Part shown: piece after piece, positions 23,589 through 31,664 of the stretch | How positions within the stretch are numbered: the stretch's first letter is position 1 | Layout of the letters: every line of letters starts with the position of its first letter | NCBI RefSeq assembly: GCF_001269885.1 | Contig: NZ_LHVH01000022.1 | Span: forward strand, 246,062 to 310,061 | Origin: Pseudomonas kilonensis | Lineage (GTDB): Bacteria; Pseudomonadota; Gammaproteobacteria; Pseudomonadales; Pseudomonadaceae | Direction of reading: 5' to 3' | Length of the DNA stretch: 64,000 bases | The notes under the pieces: model-generated | What the model saw: only the letters and a program-made list of their open reading frames with translations | Told to the model about the DNA's origin: nothing | Databases searched by the model: none | Program-made: the position numbers and the translations under genes

Positions 23589-26149
23589 CAGAGCACCTCC
23601 TCGGTAACGGGAATCAGGTGGAGTTCGTGGGCGTGAACCGGCCGGCGCTGGCCGCGTTCCCTGACGAAATGAACATCCGGATCGCCGCGCCCATCGTTGA
23701 CGAAGGTGCGGAAACGCTTGAGTTTGTCCGGATCCTTGAGGGCATTGGCCCATTCGCATTCGTAGCGGTCGACCACCAGTTGCATCTGGGCTTCGAGCTC
23801 GGCGCCCAGGCCCAGGCTGTCGTGGATGATCACGTCCTTGAGGTAGTCCAGGCCGCCTTCCAGGCTTTCGCGCCAGACCGAGGTCCGTTGCAGTTTGTCG
23901 GCGGTACGGATGTAGAACATCAGGAAGCGGTCGATGTAGCGGATCAGCGTGGCGTCATCCAGGTCCGTGGCGAACAGCTCGGCGTGACGCGGGCGCATGC
24001 CGCCGTTGCCAGCCACATAGAGGTTCCAGCCCTTCTCGGTGGCGATCACGCCGACGTCCTTGCTCTGGGCCTCGGCGCACTCGCGGGTGCAACCGGACAC
24101 CGCGAACTTGAGCTTGTGCGGCGAGCGCAGGCCTTTGTAGCGATCCTCGATGGTCAGGGCCATCTGCACGCTGTCCTGCACGCCGTAGCGGCACCAGGTG
24201 CTGCCCACGCAGGATTTCACCGTGCGCGTGGATTTGCCGTAGGCATGCCCGGTTTCGAAACCGGCTTCGATCAGTTCGGCCCAGATGTCCGGCAACTGGT
24301 GCAACTGGGCGCCGAACAGGTCGATACGCTGGCCGCCAGTGATCTTGGTGTAGAGGTCGTATTTCTTGGCGACCACGCCGATGGCGATCAGCTTGTCGGC
24401 GGTGATTTCCCCACCGGCGATACGCGGTACCACCGAGTAGGTGCCGTTTTTCTGCATGTTCGCCATGAAGGTGTCGTTGGTGTCCTGCAACGGCACCAGG
24501 GACGGGTCCATGATCGGCTGGTTCCAGCACGACGCCAGGATCGAGCCCACCGCCGGCTTGCACAGGTCGCAACCGGTGTGACCACGACCGTGCTTGGCCA
24601 GCAGTTCGTCGAAGCTGATGATGCCTTCCACCCGCACCAGCGCATACAACTCCTGGCGGGTGTAGGCGAAATGTTCGCACAGGCTCTTGTCGACGCTGAC
24701 GCCGCGGGCAGTCAACTCATGCTCGAACACTTGCTTGACCAGGGCCGCGCAACCACCACACCCGGTACCGGCCTTGGTGTCGCATTTGAGCTGGCCCAGA
24801 TCAGTGCAGCCACCGTCGATGGCCGAGCAGATCGAGCCCTTGGTGACGTTGTGGCACGAGCAGAGGGTGGCGGTTTCGGGCAACGCCGCCGGGCCCAGGG
24901 TCGGGGCGCCTGCGGACGAGGGCAGGATCAGGCTGGCAGCGTCCTTGGGCAAGGCGATACCGTTCTGCATGTATTGCAGCAAGGTGTCGTAGTAGCTGTT
25001 GTCGCCCACCAGCACCGCGCCGATCACGCGTTTGCCATCGGCGTCCACCACCAGTCGCCGGTAGCTGGCGCTGGTTTCGTCGATGAATTGGAAGCTGCGC
25101 GACCCCGGGGTGTTGCCATGGGCGTCGCCGATGGAGCCAACGTCCACACCGAGCAACTTGAGCTTGGTCGACATGTCGGCGCCGGTGAAGGCTTCAGCGC
25201 TTTCGCCGCACAGCCGGGCCGCGACATTGCGGGCCATTTGGTAACCCGGGGCGACCAAGCCGAAAATGCTGCCGTTCCAGGCCGCGCATTCGCCGATGGC
25301 GTAGATGTCTGGGTCGCTGCTCTGGCAATGGTCGTCGATCACCACGCCACCGCGCGGGCCGATCTGCAGGTCGCACTGACGAGCCAAGGCATCCTGGGCA
25401 CGGATACCGGCGGAAAACACGATGAGGTCGGTTTCCAGGAAATCGTCGTCGCCGAAGTTCATCCGATAACGGTACTGTTCACCGGCGCTGATGGACTGAG
25501 TGCCCTTGGACAGGTGCACGCCGACGCCCAGCTTCTCGATACGGGCCTTGAGGGCCAAGCCTCCCTGGATATCCAGTTGCACCGGCATCAGCCGGGGGGC
25601 GAATTCCACCACATGGGCTTCAAGGCCCAGGGTCTTCAGGGCGTTGGCCGCTTCCAGGCCCAGCAGGCCGCCACCGACCACCACGCCACGACGGGCATTG
25701 CTGGCAGCAGCGCGGATCGCGTCCAAGTCTTCCAGGGTGCGATAGACCAGGCACGAATCGCCTTCGGCGCCTTCAATCGGTGGCACGAACGGGTAGGAAC
25801 CGGTGGCGAGCACCAGTTTGTCGTAGTGAAGGCGATCATGGGCGGTCACCACCTGATGCGCGTCACGGTCGATTTCCAGCACCGGCACACCCAGGTGCAA
25901 CGTCACGCCGGGAGTCTGGTACAACGACGCTTCGCCAAGGGCCAGGGACTCGGCATCGCGACCCGAGAAGTACTCGGACAGGTGCACACGGTCGTAGGCA
26001 CGCATCGGCTCTTCGCTGAACACATGCACACGGTAATGATTGAGGGCACCGCGCTCGATCAGTTGCTCGACACAGTGATGGCCGACCATGCCATTGCCGA
26101 TCACGATCAGCGTTTGCAGCTTGTTCAGAGAAGCAACGTTGGAATTCAT
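23588..26149 (-). CDS. nirB: Assimilatory nitrite reductase large subunit
   Basis: An 853-residue enzyme. Order: FAD/NAD(P)H-binding reductase (TLIVIGNGMVGHHCVEQLIE, about 10-300), BFD-like [2Fe-2S] domains (CSCHNVTKGSICSAIDGGCT, GTGCGGCAALV), then the siroheme and [4Fe-4S] reductase domain, with the cluster cysteines in CVGSTWC (C-x5-C) and CTREC (C-x3-C). It reduces nitrite to ammonium with NAD(P)H. The ATG at 26149 opens with MNSNVASLNKLQTLIVIGNG; further upstream is the leader with its terminator. A sigma-54 promoter and an ANTAR-type hairpin in the leader suggest nitrogen and nitrate control. Confidence 0.95.
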   Translation of the reverse strand: MNSNVASLNKLQTLIVIGNGMVGHHCVEQLIERGALNHYRVHVFSEEPMRAYDRVHLSEYFSGRDAESLALGEASLYQTPGVTLHLGVPVLEIDRDAHQVVTAHDRLHYDKLVLATGSYPFVPPIEGAEGDSCLVYRTLEDLDAIRAAASNARRGVVVGGGLLGLEAANALKTLGLEAHVVEFAPRLMPVQLDIQGGLALKARIEKLGVGVHLSKGTQSISAGEQYRYRMNFGDDDFLETDLIVFSAGIRAQDALARQCDLQIGPRGGVVIDDHCQSSDPDIYAIGECAAWNGSIFGLVAPGYQMARNVAARLCGESAEAFTGADMSTKLKLLGVDVGSIGDAHGNTPGSRSFQFIDETSASYRRLVVDADGKRVIGAVLVGDNSYYDTLLQYMQNGIALPKDAASLILPSSAGAPTLGPAALPETATLCSCHNVTKGSICSAIDGGCTDLGQLKCDTKAGTGCGGCAALVKQVFEHELTARGVSVDKSLCEHFAYTRQELYALVRVEGIISFDELLAKHGRGHTGCDLCKPAVGSILASCWNQPIMDPSLVPLQDTNDTFMANMQKNGTYSVVPRIAGGEITADKLIAIGVVAKKYDLYTKITGGQRIDLFGAQLHQLPDIWAELIEAGFETGHAYGKSTRTVKSCVGSTWCRYGVQDSVQMALTIEDRYKGLRSPHKLKFAVSGCTRECAEAQSKDVGVIATEKGWNLYVAGNGGMRPRHAELFATDLDDATLIRYIDRFLMFYIRTADKLQRTSVWRESLEGGLDYLKDVIIHDSLGLGAELEAQMQLVVDRYECEWANALKDPDKLKRFRTFVNDGRGDPDVHFVRERGQRRPVHAHELHLIPVTEEVL

Positions 26150-26188
26150 AAAAAGCACCCGACAAAAGCCCATCACGATTTTGAAAGC

Positions 26189-26226
26189 AAAAAAAAGACG
26201 CCTGAAACCTTGCGGTTCCAGGCGTC
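26189..26226 (-). terminator. Leader terminator of nirBD
   Basis: Read on this strand, GACGCCUG pairs with CAGGCGUC and GAACC with GGUUU around a GCAA tetraloop: 13 uninterrupted pairs (26226-26197), followed by eight U residues. It lies 40 bp before the nirB start, so transcription must pass it to reach the genes; this is the layout of an antitermination-controlled leader. Confidence 0.85.
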
Positions 26227-26298
26227 TTTGCCTGTTCTGTGCGGTATCGGCCCGGCGACTGCGCCCTGACCTACCGTTGTCCCCCGGCCTGCTGGCAC

Positions 26299-26316
26299 TC
26301 GATCTTCGTTGACCGA
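26299..26316 (-). promoter_or_regulatory. ANTAR-type hexaloop hairpin in the nirBD leader
   Basis: On this strand UCGGUC and GAUCGA form a 6-bp stem closing the hexaloop AACGAA. A at loop position 1 and G at position 4 are the marks of hairpins bound by ANTAR proteins such as NasT/NasR. A second upstream hairpin (GCCCAC with GTGGGC, 26321-26350 region) has loop ACACAG and lacks G4. Confidence 0.5.
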
Positions 26317-26363
26317 CGGGGCTGCCCACTCGACTGTGTTCGCGGTGGGCCTGGATAGCCTCT

Positions 26364-26379
26364 TGCAGCGAGCGTGCCA
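26364..26379 (-). promoter_or_regulatory. Sigma-54 promoter of nirBD
   Basis: TGGCACGCTCGCTGCA on this strand matches the -24/-12 consensus TGGCACG-N4-TTGCA with one mismatch. Transcription would begin near 26353, giving a leader of about 200 nt before nirB. It fits NtrC-type nitrogen control. Confidence 0.75.
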
Positions 26380-26426
26380 AACCTGCGTCCCCCCTTATTC
26401 ACGCCCTCCCGTTCACCCACAATCCC

Positions 26427-26658
26427 CTGTGGGAGCGGGCTTGCCCGCGAAGAGGCCAGCTCAGTCACCGCAAGCCAACCGGCGCCCACCTCCGCTGCGC
26501 AAGCATCGCCAACTGCCTTGCGATGGTGCGATCACCCCGCCTGCGGCTTCATAAAAGTGCAGCCCGCCCTCAGGAAGGGCTTGCTCTCGATATCAGTCGG
26601 TCAGTGGGCAAAGATGCCGGATGTGCCGCCGCCATCGCGAGCGAGCTCGCTCCCACAG
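26427..26658. repeat. REP elements, one at each end of the interval
   Basis: CTGTGGGAGCGGGCTTGCCC at 26427 and an inverted unit ending CTCGCTCCCACAG at 26658. The sequence between them carries no supported gene. Confidence 0.8.
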
Positions 26659-26689
26659 AGGTAAGTGGTGAGCTCGCGATGGCGGTGGT

Positions 26690-27313
26690 TCAGCTTGAAA
26701 GGGTGTCGACGGTCCTGTTCACCATCGCAACGATACTGACAAGAAGCTCTTCCTTCGCCTCGCCAGCGCTGATCTCCCCGGTGGCAGCGGCGTTGGACAG
26801 GGCCTCCGCCGCTCCCAGCATCGCCCGCAAACCGGCCTGGGCGATGCCTTTCGTGCCGGCGAACGGTTCCAGCACGGCGCGGCACTTGTCGAGGAAAATC
26901 CCCTCGTATTCGCGCTTGATGCGTTCCAGTTCCGGCGAGCTGGTCAATGCCGCGATCACCCCGGGAATCTCCCGACCTTGCAACAGCACGCACTCGACGT
27001 AGGAAGAAGCAATCACCGCCGCCCGGCTTTGCAGGGTCGCGTCGCTGGCGTCCAGGGCCGCGTCCATCAACGCGGTCTGGCGGGCGTCGAAATCCTGGTA
27101 CAGCGCCGCCAGCAACCCGGACCGGGTGATGAAGTGGTCGTAGACGATCGGCTTGGTCACCCCCGCCTGATCCGCCAGCCGAGCCAATGTCAGGGCGTCG
27201 CTGCCCTCCTCCCTCACCAGTCGCCAGGCGACATCCAGCAATTGTCGCTGCCGGTCATGCCGGGATAAACGACGACGAGGTGAAGACTGCGGATGTTCGT
27301 CAGTGCTTGACAT
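26690..27313 (-). CDS. TetR-family regulator of the divergent quinone reductase
   Basis: A 207-residue repressor-type protein. The helix-turn-helix is at about 22-68 (LLDVAWRLVREEGSDALTLA, RLADQAGVTKPIVYDHF), followed by an all-helical ligand domain. It is divergent from the flavodoxin-fold oxidoreductase at 27400, and two tandem palindromic half-site pairs lie between them. It probably represses both its own gene and that neighbour. Confidence 0.88.
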   Translation of the reverse strand: MSSTDEHPQSSPRRRLSRHDRQRQLLDVAWRLVREEGSDALTLARLADQAGVTKPIVYDHFITRSGLLAALYQDFDARQTALMDAALDASDATLQSRAAVIASSYVECVLLQGREIPGVIAALTSSPELERIKREYEGIFLDKCRAVLEPFAGTKGIAQAGLRAMLGAAEALSNAAATGEISAGEAKEELLVSIVAMVNRTVDTLSS

Positions 27314-27320
27314 GCTAACT

Positions 27321-27347
27321 TTACCAACCGTAACTTACTAACCGTAA
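27321..27347. promoter_or_regulatory. Tandem TetR operators
   Basis: TTACCAACCGTAA (27321-27333) and TTACTAACCGTAA (27335-27347) are each inverted repeats TTAC-N5-GTAA. Centres are 14 bp apart. They sit 8 bp before the tetR start and 53 bp before the divergent gene, so one operator region can control both. Confidence 0.65.
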
Positions 27348-27399
27348 CTTAACCCAGCATACCTGTCTTCCAGACTGCGTGACCAGAAGGAGTTTCGCC

Positions 27400-28026
27400 A
27401 TGCATGCATTGATCGTTGTGGCTCACCACGACCCTCGTTCCCTCACCCACAGCCTGGCCGGAAAAATCGCCGAGGGCATCACCCGCGCCAACCCCGCCGA
27501 TACGTTCGAGATCGCCGACCTGGCCGCCGAAGGCTTCGATCCGCGCTTCAGCTTCGCCGACCATGCCGTTCACCACCGCGAAGCCTTGCCGCCCGCGGAT
27601 GTGCTGGCCGAACAAGCCAGGATTGATCGTGCCGATACGTTGGTGCTGGTCTATCCGATTTACTGGTGGTCCATGCCGGCGCTGCTCAAGGGCTGGATCG
27701 ACCGGGTGTTTTCCAACGGCTGGGCATTCGATTTCAGCCTCGACAAGCCGTTTGTCCAACAACTGCAGCACTTGCGGGTGCACCTGGTGGCGGTCGGTGG
27801 CGCCGATGCCGACAGCTTCCAGCGCCACGGTTACGGCGAGGCGATGACCACGCAGATCGACCATGGCATTTTCGATTACTGCGGCGCCCGCGTGGTGAGC
27901 TCCCAACGTTTGCTCGAATCGGAAACCGTCGATCCGCACCAGCATTTGCAGGCCGCTAGCGTTATCGGCCAGCGGCTGTTCACGACGCTCGACGAGACCA
28001 CACACGCCGCCACCGCCTGCGCGTGA
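27400..28026 (+). CDS. Flavodoxin-fold NAD(P)H:quinone oxidoreductase
   Basis: A 208-residue cytoplasmic flavoprotein of the NQO1/KefF/MdaB group. The first strand and phosphate loop are MHALIVVAHHDPRSLTHSLA, and the second FMN-contact segment is LVLVYPIYWWSMPALLKGWI, followed by DRVFSNGWAFDF. The family makes two-electron reductions of quinones or related electrophiles. The start ATG at 27400 has AGAAGGAG at 27385-27392. Control by the divergent TetR suggests induction by a quinone-like or toxic compound. It converges on the next gene with the stops two bases apart. Confidence 0.85.
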   Translation: MHALIVVAHHDPRSLTHSLAGKIAEGITRANPADTFEIADLAAEGFDPRFSFADHAVHHREALPPADVLAEQARIDRADTLVLVYPIYWWSMPALLKGWIDRVFSNGWAFDFSLDKPFVQQLQHLRVHLVAVGGADADSFQRHGYGEAMTTQIDHGIFDYCGARVVSSQRLLESETVDPHQHLQAASVIGQRLFTTLDETTHAATACA

Positions 28027-28028
28027 CC

Positions 28029-29591
28029 TCAGAGTGCTCGACCCCGGGCAGCAGACAGTGTCGCGTCACGAGCATAGATATCCGGGATGTACAACGGCTG
28101 GCCCTGGCTGTCCGCTTGTGCTGTCCAGTACCCCAGCAGGATCGGCACGGGCCGGGCCAACCGGAATTCATGGGTCGTCTCGGTGGCCAGCAGCGTATCG
28201 GTACGCGCGCGTTCGGCCGGGCTTACCAGCAGGTCGCGCAAGCTCATCACTTGCTCGATCCGCACGCAGCCTGAACTGAAGGCTCGCGGGCCTTTGCTGA
28301 ACAGCGCCTGGCTCGGGGTGTCATGCAGGTACACCGAGAACGGATTGGGAAAGCGGATCGCCATTTTGCCCAACGGGTTCTTCGGACCTGGATCCTGGCG
28401 CAGCATGACGTTGCCCGGGTGCTCCCAGTCGATATCCTCTGCCAGCAACGGCAGGCCTTCACTGTCGAGGATCCGCAGGTTATGACGGGCGAGAAACTCC
28501 GGATCGCGGCGAATCTCGGGCAGTTTGTCTTCACGCATGATGGTCGGCGGAATGGTCCAGGTCGGGTTGAGCGTCAGCCGGGTGACATGGGATTTGAGCA
28601 ACGGTGTCTGCCGTTGCGCTCGGCCCACCTGGGTGCGGGTTTGCCAGACTGGCGCGCCGCCTCGATAAACCGTCAACTGGGCCGCCGCCACGTTGACCAG
28701 GACACTATCGTTCTCCACGTCCTGGGCCAGCCAGCGCATGCGTTCCAGATTGATGCGCAACTGCTCGCGACGCGTGGCCGGGCTGACGTTCAGCTCGGTC
28801 ACGGTCCACGGTCCCACCACGCCATCGGCCTGCAGCGAATGCTGGGTCTGGAAGCTTTTCATCGCGTCCACCAGTGTGGGGCTGTAGTGCTCATCGGTCA
28901 GCAGCGGCGGTGTACTCAGGTAGCCCTCGCTGAACAGTCGCTGGGCCAGGGCGGGTACGCGGGCGTCCTGCTTGTCCGGTTGTAGCAGCGGTCCGCTCGG
29001 CACGGGTTGCCAGTCGGATAGAGGCTGTTGCCGCAGCCGGGCATAGAGGCCACGCAGGTTGCGATAAAGGTCCAGGTTCGGGCGGGCCTGTTCAAAAGCA
29101 GCGGCGACGTCCCGCAGGCCGAGGCCGGCGATGGCCAGCACCACGGCCTGATGATCCTGCGGTGGCGGGTTGGCCTTCCATACCGGCTCCAGCCGGGCTT
29201 GGGGCAGGTAGCCGAAACGCAGGTCATGCAAGGCTTGCAGGTAGCGCTGGCTGATGGCGATGTCGACGCAGTGAGCGCCCTGGGCTGCCCCCTCGACCGG
29301 CAGGCCATAGCGTGTTGGATCCAGGCCGTCATCGGCCAATTGTTGCAACTGGAACTGCAACGCCCCCCGTCGTTCGTCGTCCGACCAGATTTCCTGGCCT
29401 GCGTTTTGCTGATAGAACGCCTGCAAGTCGAGCAGCGTCGGAAAGTCGACGCCCGCCGCGACGTCCGGGCACGCGACCGCCAGTTGCGCCAGTGTGGTCT
29501 GCACGAATGCCGGATCGCTGTCTTCGGCTGTCGCGACCAATGGCGCAGTGAGCAATAAAAGGCTCAGGTAACATGCGGACTTTTTGAACAA
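28029..29591 (-). CDS. Murein L,D-transpeptidase (YcbB/LdtD type)
   Basis: A 520-residue periplasmic enzyme that makes 3-3 crosslinks in peptidoglycan. It has a signal peptide (FKKSACYLSLLLLTAPLVATA), a scaffold domain (about 55-215), a peptidoglycan-binding domain (about 225-290, VDAMKSFQTQHSLQADGVVG) and a YkuD catalytic domain with C442 in SSGCVRIEQV and the upstream HDTPSQALF. The start is read as TTG at 29591, because GGAG lies 8 bases upstream and a proper signal peptide follows; no in-frame ATG lies nearby. It is divergent, 66 bp away, from another L,D-transpeptidase-like gene. Confidence 0.9.
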   Translation of the reverse strand: MFKKSACYLSLLLLTAPLVATAEDSDPAFVQTTLAQLAVACPDVAAGVDFPTLLDLQAFYQQNAGQEIWSDDERRGALQFQLQQLADDGLDPTRYGLPVEGAAQGAHCVDIAISQRYLQALHDLRFGYLPQARLEPVWKANPPPQDHQAVVLAIAGLGLRDVAAAFEQARPNLDLYRNLRGLYARLRQQPLSDWQPVPSGPLLQPDKQDARVPALAQRLFSEGYLSTPPLLTDEHYSPTLVDAMKSFQTQHSLQADGVVGPWTVTELNVSPATRREQLRINLERMRWLAQDVENDSVLVNVAAAQLTVYRGGAPVWQTRTQVGRAQRQTPLLKSHVTRLTLNPTWTIPPTIMREDKLPEIRRDPEFLARHNLRILDSEGLPLLAEDIDWEHPGNVMLRQDPGPKNPLGKMAIRFPNPFSVYLHDTPSQALFSKGPRAFSSGCVRIEQVMSLRDLLVSPAERARTDTLLATETTHEFRLARPVPILLGYWTAQADSQGQPLYIPDIYARDATLSAARGRAL

Positions 29592-29657
29592 CTGCTTTAC
29601 TCCAATCCATGGCCGTCTCGTTGACGGTGAATTTTGCGACAGGTACGACCCGCCATC

Positions 29658-30437
29658 ATGCAAACAATCAAAATCGGACGGGATGCCGCTAACGAACACC
29701 ACGCTGGAAACGCTTCGCCTGTACAGGGCTTTTTGCGCCGATTCTGTCTGGTCATGCTGGGCCTGGGCGTCATTTGCAGCCCGGCGCTGGCGGAAAAAAA
29801 GGCGAATTCGAAAACGCTCTACCACAGCCTCGCCTACGCAGCGCCGGAACTCAATCCCCTGGCGCTCAAAAGTGCCTTGAGCGCCATGCAATGTGCGGTC
29901 GCCAACGGTGCCAACCCAGCCCGTCACCTGGCGGTCATCGACTACTCGCAACCCTCCACCGCCCGTCGCCTGTGGATCTTCGACCTGCGCCAGAAAAAGC
30001 TGGTGTTGCGCGATCTGGTGGCCCATGGACAAAAGTCCGGGGAAAACTTCGCGACACAATTTTCCAATCGCCTGGGCAGCTACCAGTCCAGCCTGGGCCT
30101 GTTTCGCACCCAGGAAAGCTACCAGGGTGCCCACGGCTATTCGCTACGCATGGACGGCCTGGAGCCGGGTTTCAATGACCAGGCCCGTGATCGGGCAATC
30201 GTGATCCATGCCGCCGACTACGTGAACCCGTTGTGGAGCGTGCGCCAGGGACGCATCGGGCGCAGCCAGGGCTGCCCTGCCGTACGCCCCCAGGTGGCGC
30301 GCCAGGTGATCGACAAGCTCAAGGGCGGTCAATTCATGTTTTCCTGGTACCCGGACCCGGGTTGGCTCAAGCGTTCGGCCTATCTCAATTGCCAGCCGCA
30401 ACAGGTTGCCAGTATTTTGGCTACCAGCGGCGGTTAG
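29658..30437 (+). CDS. YkuD_2-type L,D-transpeptidase family protein
   Basis: A 259-residue exported protein. The N-terminal part (up to LGLGVICSPALAEKK, about residue 45) reads as a signal sequence with a long n-region; ATG at 29658 is the first in-frame ATG. The rest matches the murein L,D-transpeptidase catalytic-domain family (DUF/YkuD_2): VIDYSQPSTARRLWIFDLRQ, FRTQESYQGAHGYSLRMDGL, and the Cys-containing IGRSQGCPAVRPQVARQVI. The His in VIHAADYVN and Cys in SQGCPAV are the likely catalytic pair. It lies head to head with ycbB-type gene 28029-29591. Confidence 0.82.
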   Translation: MQTIKIGRDAANEHHAGNASPVQGFLRRFCLVMLGLGVICSPALAEKKANSKTLYHSLAYAAPELNPLALKSALSAMQCAVANGANPARHLAVIDYSQPSTARRLWIFDLRQKKLVLRDLVAHGQKSGENFATQFSNRLGSYQSSLGLFRTQESYQGAHGYSLRMDGLEPGFNDQARDRAIVIHAADYVNPLWSVRQGRIGRSQGCPAVRPQVARQVIDKLKGGQFMFSWYPDPGWLKRSAYLNCQPQQVASILATSGG

Positions 30438-30460
30438 GTGGCACCTTGTTCCTGCTGGCT

Positions 30461-30595
30461 CTGTAGGAGCTGCCGAAGGCTGCGATCTTTTGCTCGTTTG
30501 CTTGCGACTCAACTGCCTGGAACAAGATCGCAGCCTCGTTACACTCGACAGCTCCTACGATGCCGCATAGCGGGAGCAAGCTCCCTCGCCACAGG
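30461..30595. repeat. REP-like palindromes of a second type
   Basis: CTGTAGGAGCTGCCGAAGGC at 30461 and its inverse ending near 30558, then a smaller CGGGAGCAAGCTCCCTCGCC element to 30595. They lie between the L,D-transpeptidase and the methyltransferase gene. Confidence 0.75.
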
Positions 30596-30656
30596 GATTG
30601 CGTCGGGTTCACCTGTGGTTAAAATGCCGGCCTTTCGAATCCCTGGCGTTGCCTGA

Positions 30657-31610
30657 ATGAATTGCGTAGTCCTTCAAACCCTTCACGACCATTTGCTGAC
30701 CGCCCTGGAATCGGTGCCGGAAGAAACCCGGCGCCTGTTCCATGGCCGCGGACGCTGCTGGCCAGGCCTGGAGCAGATCACGGTTGACTGGTTGCAAGGG
30801 GTGGTGCTGGTCTCGCTGTTCAAGGAGCCGGAACCCACGCACCTGGACGATTTGATCGCGACACTGCTGGCTCTCACTACGTCGCCGGCCTGGCAACACA
30901 GCAAGGCCCATACACTGGCGGTGCAGCACCGCTACCTGCCGCAAAGCCTCACCCAATGGCTGGTGGGCGAGCCCATTGACGAATGGACCTTGACCGAAGG
31001 TGGCCTGCGCTACCGGATCGACCTGGGCAAAAAGCAGAACAACGGCCTGTTCCTCGACATGCGTTATGGCCGCGACTGGGTCCGGGCCAACGCCGAGGGC
31101 AAACGGGTACTGAACCTGTTCGCCTACACCTGCGGCTTCTCGGTGGCGGCCATCGCTGGCGGCGCGCAGCATGTGGTCAATCTGGACATGTCCCGCGCAG
31201 CCCTGAGCCGAGGCCGCGACAACCATCGACTGAACGGCCACGACCTGAGCCAGGTGAGTTTCCTCGGCCACGACTTGTTCAAGTCCTGGGGCAAGGTGAT
31301 CAACAGTGGCCCGTACGACCTGGTGATCATCGATCCGCCGACCTTCCAGAAAGGCAGCTTCCTGCTGACCAAGGATTACCAGCGGGTATTGCGCCGCCTG
31401 CCGGAACTGTTGGCCACCCACGGCACGGTGCTGGCTTGCAGCAACGACCCGGCCACCGGCCCGGACTTCCTCATCGACGGCGTTACCCGCGAAGCGCCCG
31501 GGCTGGTGTTCGAAGCGCGCCTGGACAATCCGCCGGAGTTTCCTGACGCCGATATGGCTTGCGGGTTGAAAGCATTGGTTTTCAAGTCGGCGACGCCTGG
31601 CGCGGGATAA
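30657..31610 (+). CDS. SAM-dependent methyltransferase, RlmK/RlmI-like
   Basis: A 317-residue cytoplasmic enzyme. The Rossmann SAM-binding part lies at about 130-260 (VLNLFAYTCGFSVAAIAGGA, VNLDMSRAALSRGRDNH). The catalytic DPPTFQKG at about 225-232 resembles the DPPxF motif of rRNA m5C and m2G methyltransferases. The N-terminal about 120 residues are an accessory domain. The natural substrate is probably rRNA but is not shown. Confidence 0.82.
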   Translation: MNCVVLQTLHDHLLTALESVPEETRRLFHGRGRCWPGLEQITVDWLQGVVLVSLFKEPEPTHLDDLIATLLALTTSPAWQHSKAHTLAVQHRYLPQSLTQWLVGEPIDEWTLTEGGLRYRIDLGKKQNNGLFLDMRYGRDWVRANAEGKRVLNLFAYTCGFSVAAIAGGAQHVVNLDMSRAALSRGRDNHRLNGHDLSQVSFLGHDLFKSWGKVINSGPYDLVIIDPPTFQKGSFLLTKDYQRVLRRLPELLATHGTVLACSNDPATGPDFLIDGVTREAPGLVFEARLDNPPEFPDADMACGLKALVFKSATPGAG

Positions 31611-31617
31611 CACATGC

Positions 31618-31645
31618 GAAGAGACCCGCCGCGGCGGGCCTCTTC
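31618..31645. terminator. Stem-loop between convergent genes
   Basis: GAAGAG-A-CCCGCC faces GGCGGG-C-CTCTTC around a short loop. It lies 7 bp after the methyltransferase stop and 19 bp from the toxin-like gene stop. The U-tract is short, so it may stop both genes weakly. Confidence 0.6.
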
Positions 31646-31664
31646 ATCTTATGCGTGTGAGAGA

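Noticed and set aside
23576..26269. A very long open frame on the plus strand through nirBD
   Set aside because: It is antisense to the well-supported nirB and nirD genes, and its His/Asp/Val-rich protein has no recognisable domain. It is the usual third-position effect in GC-rich genes.
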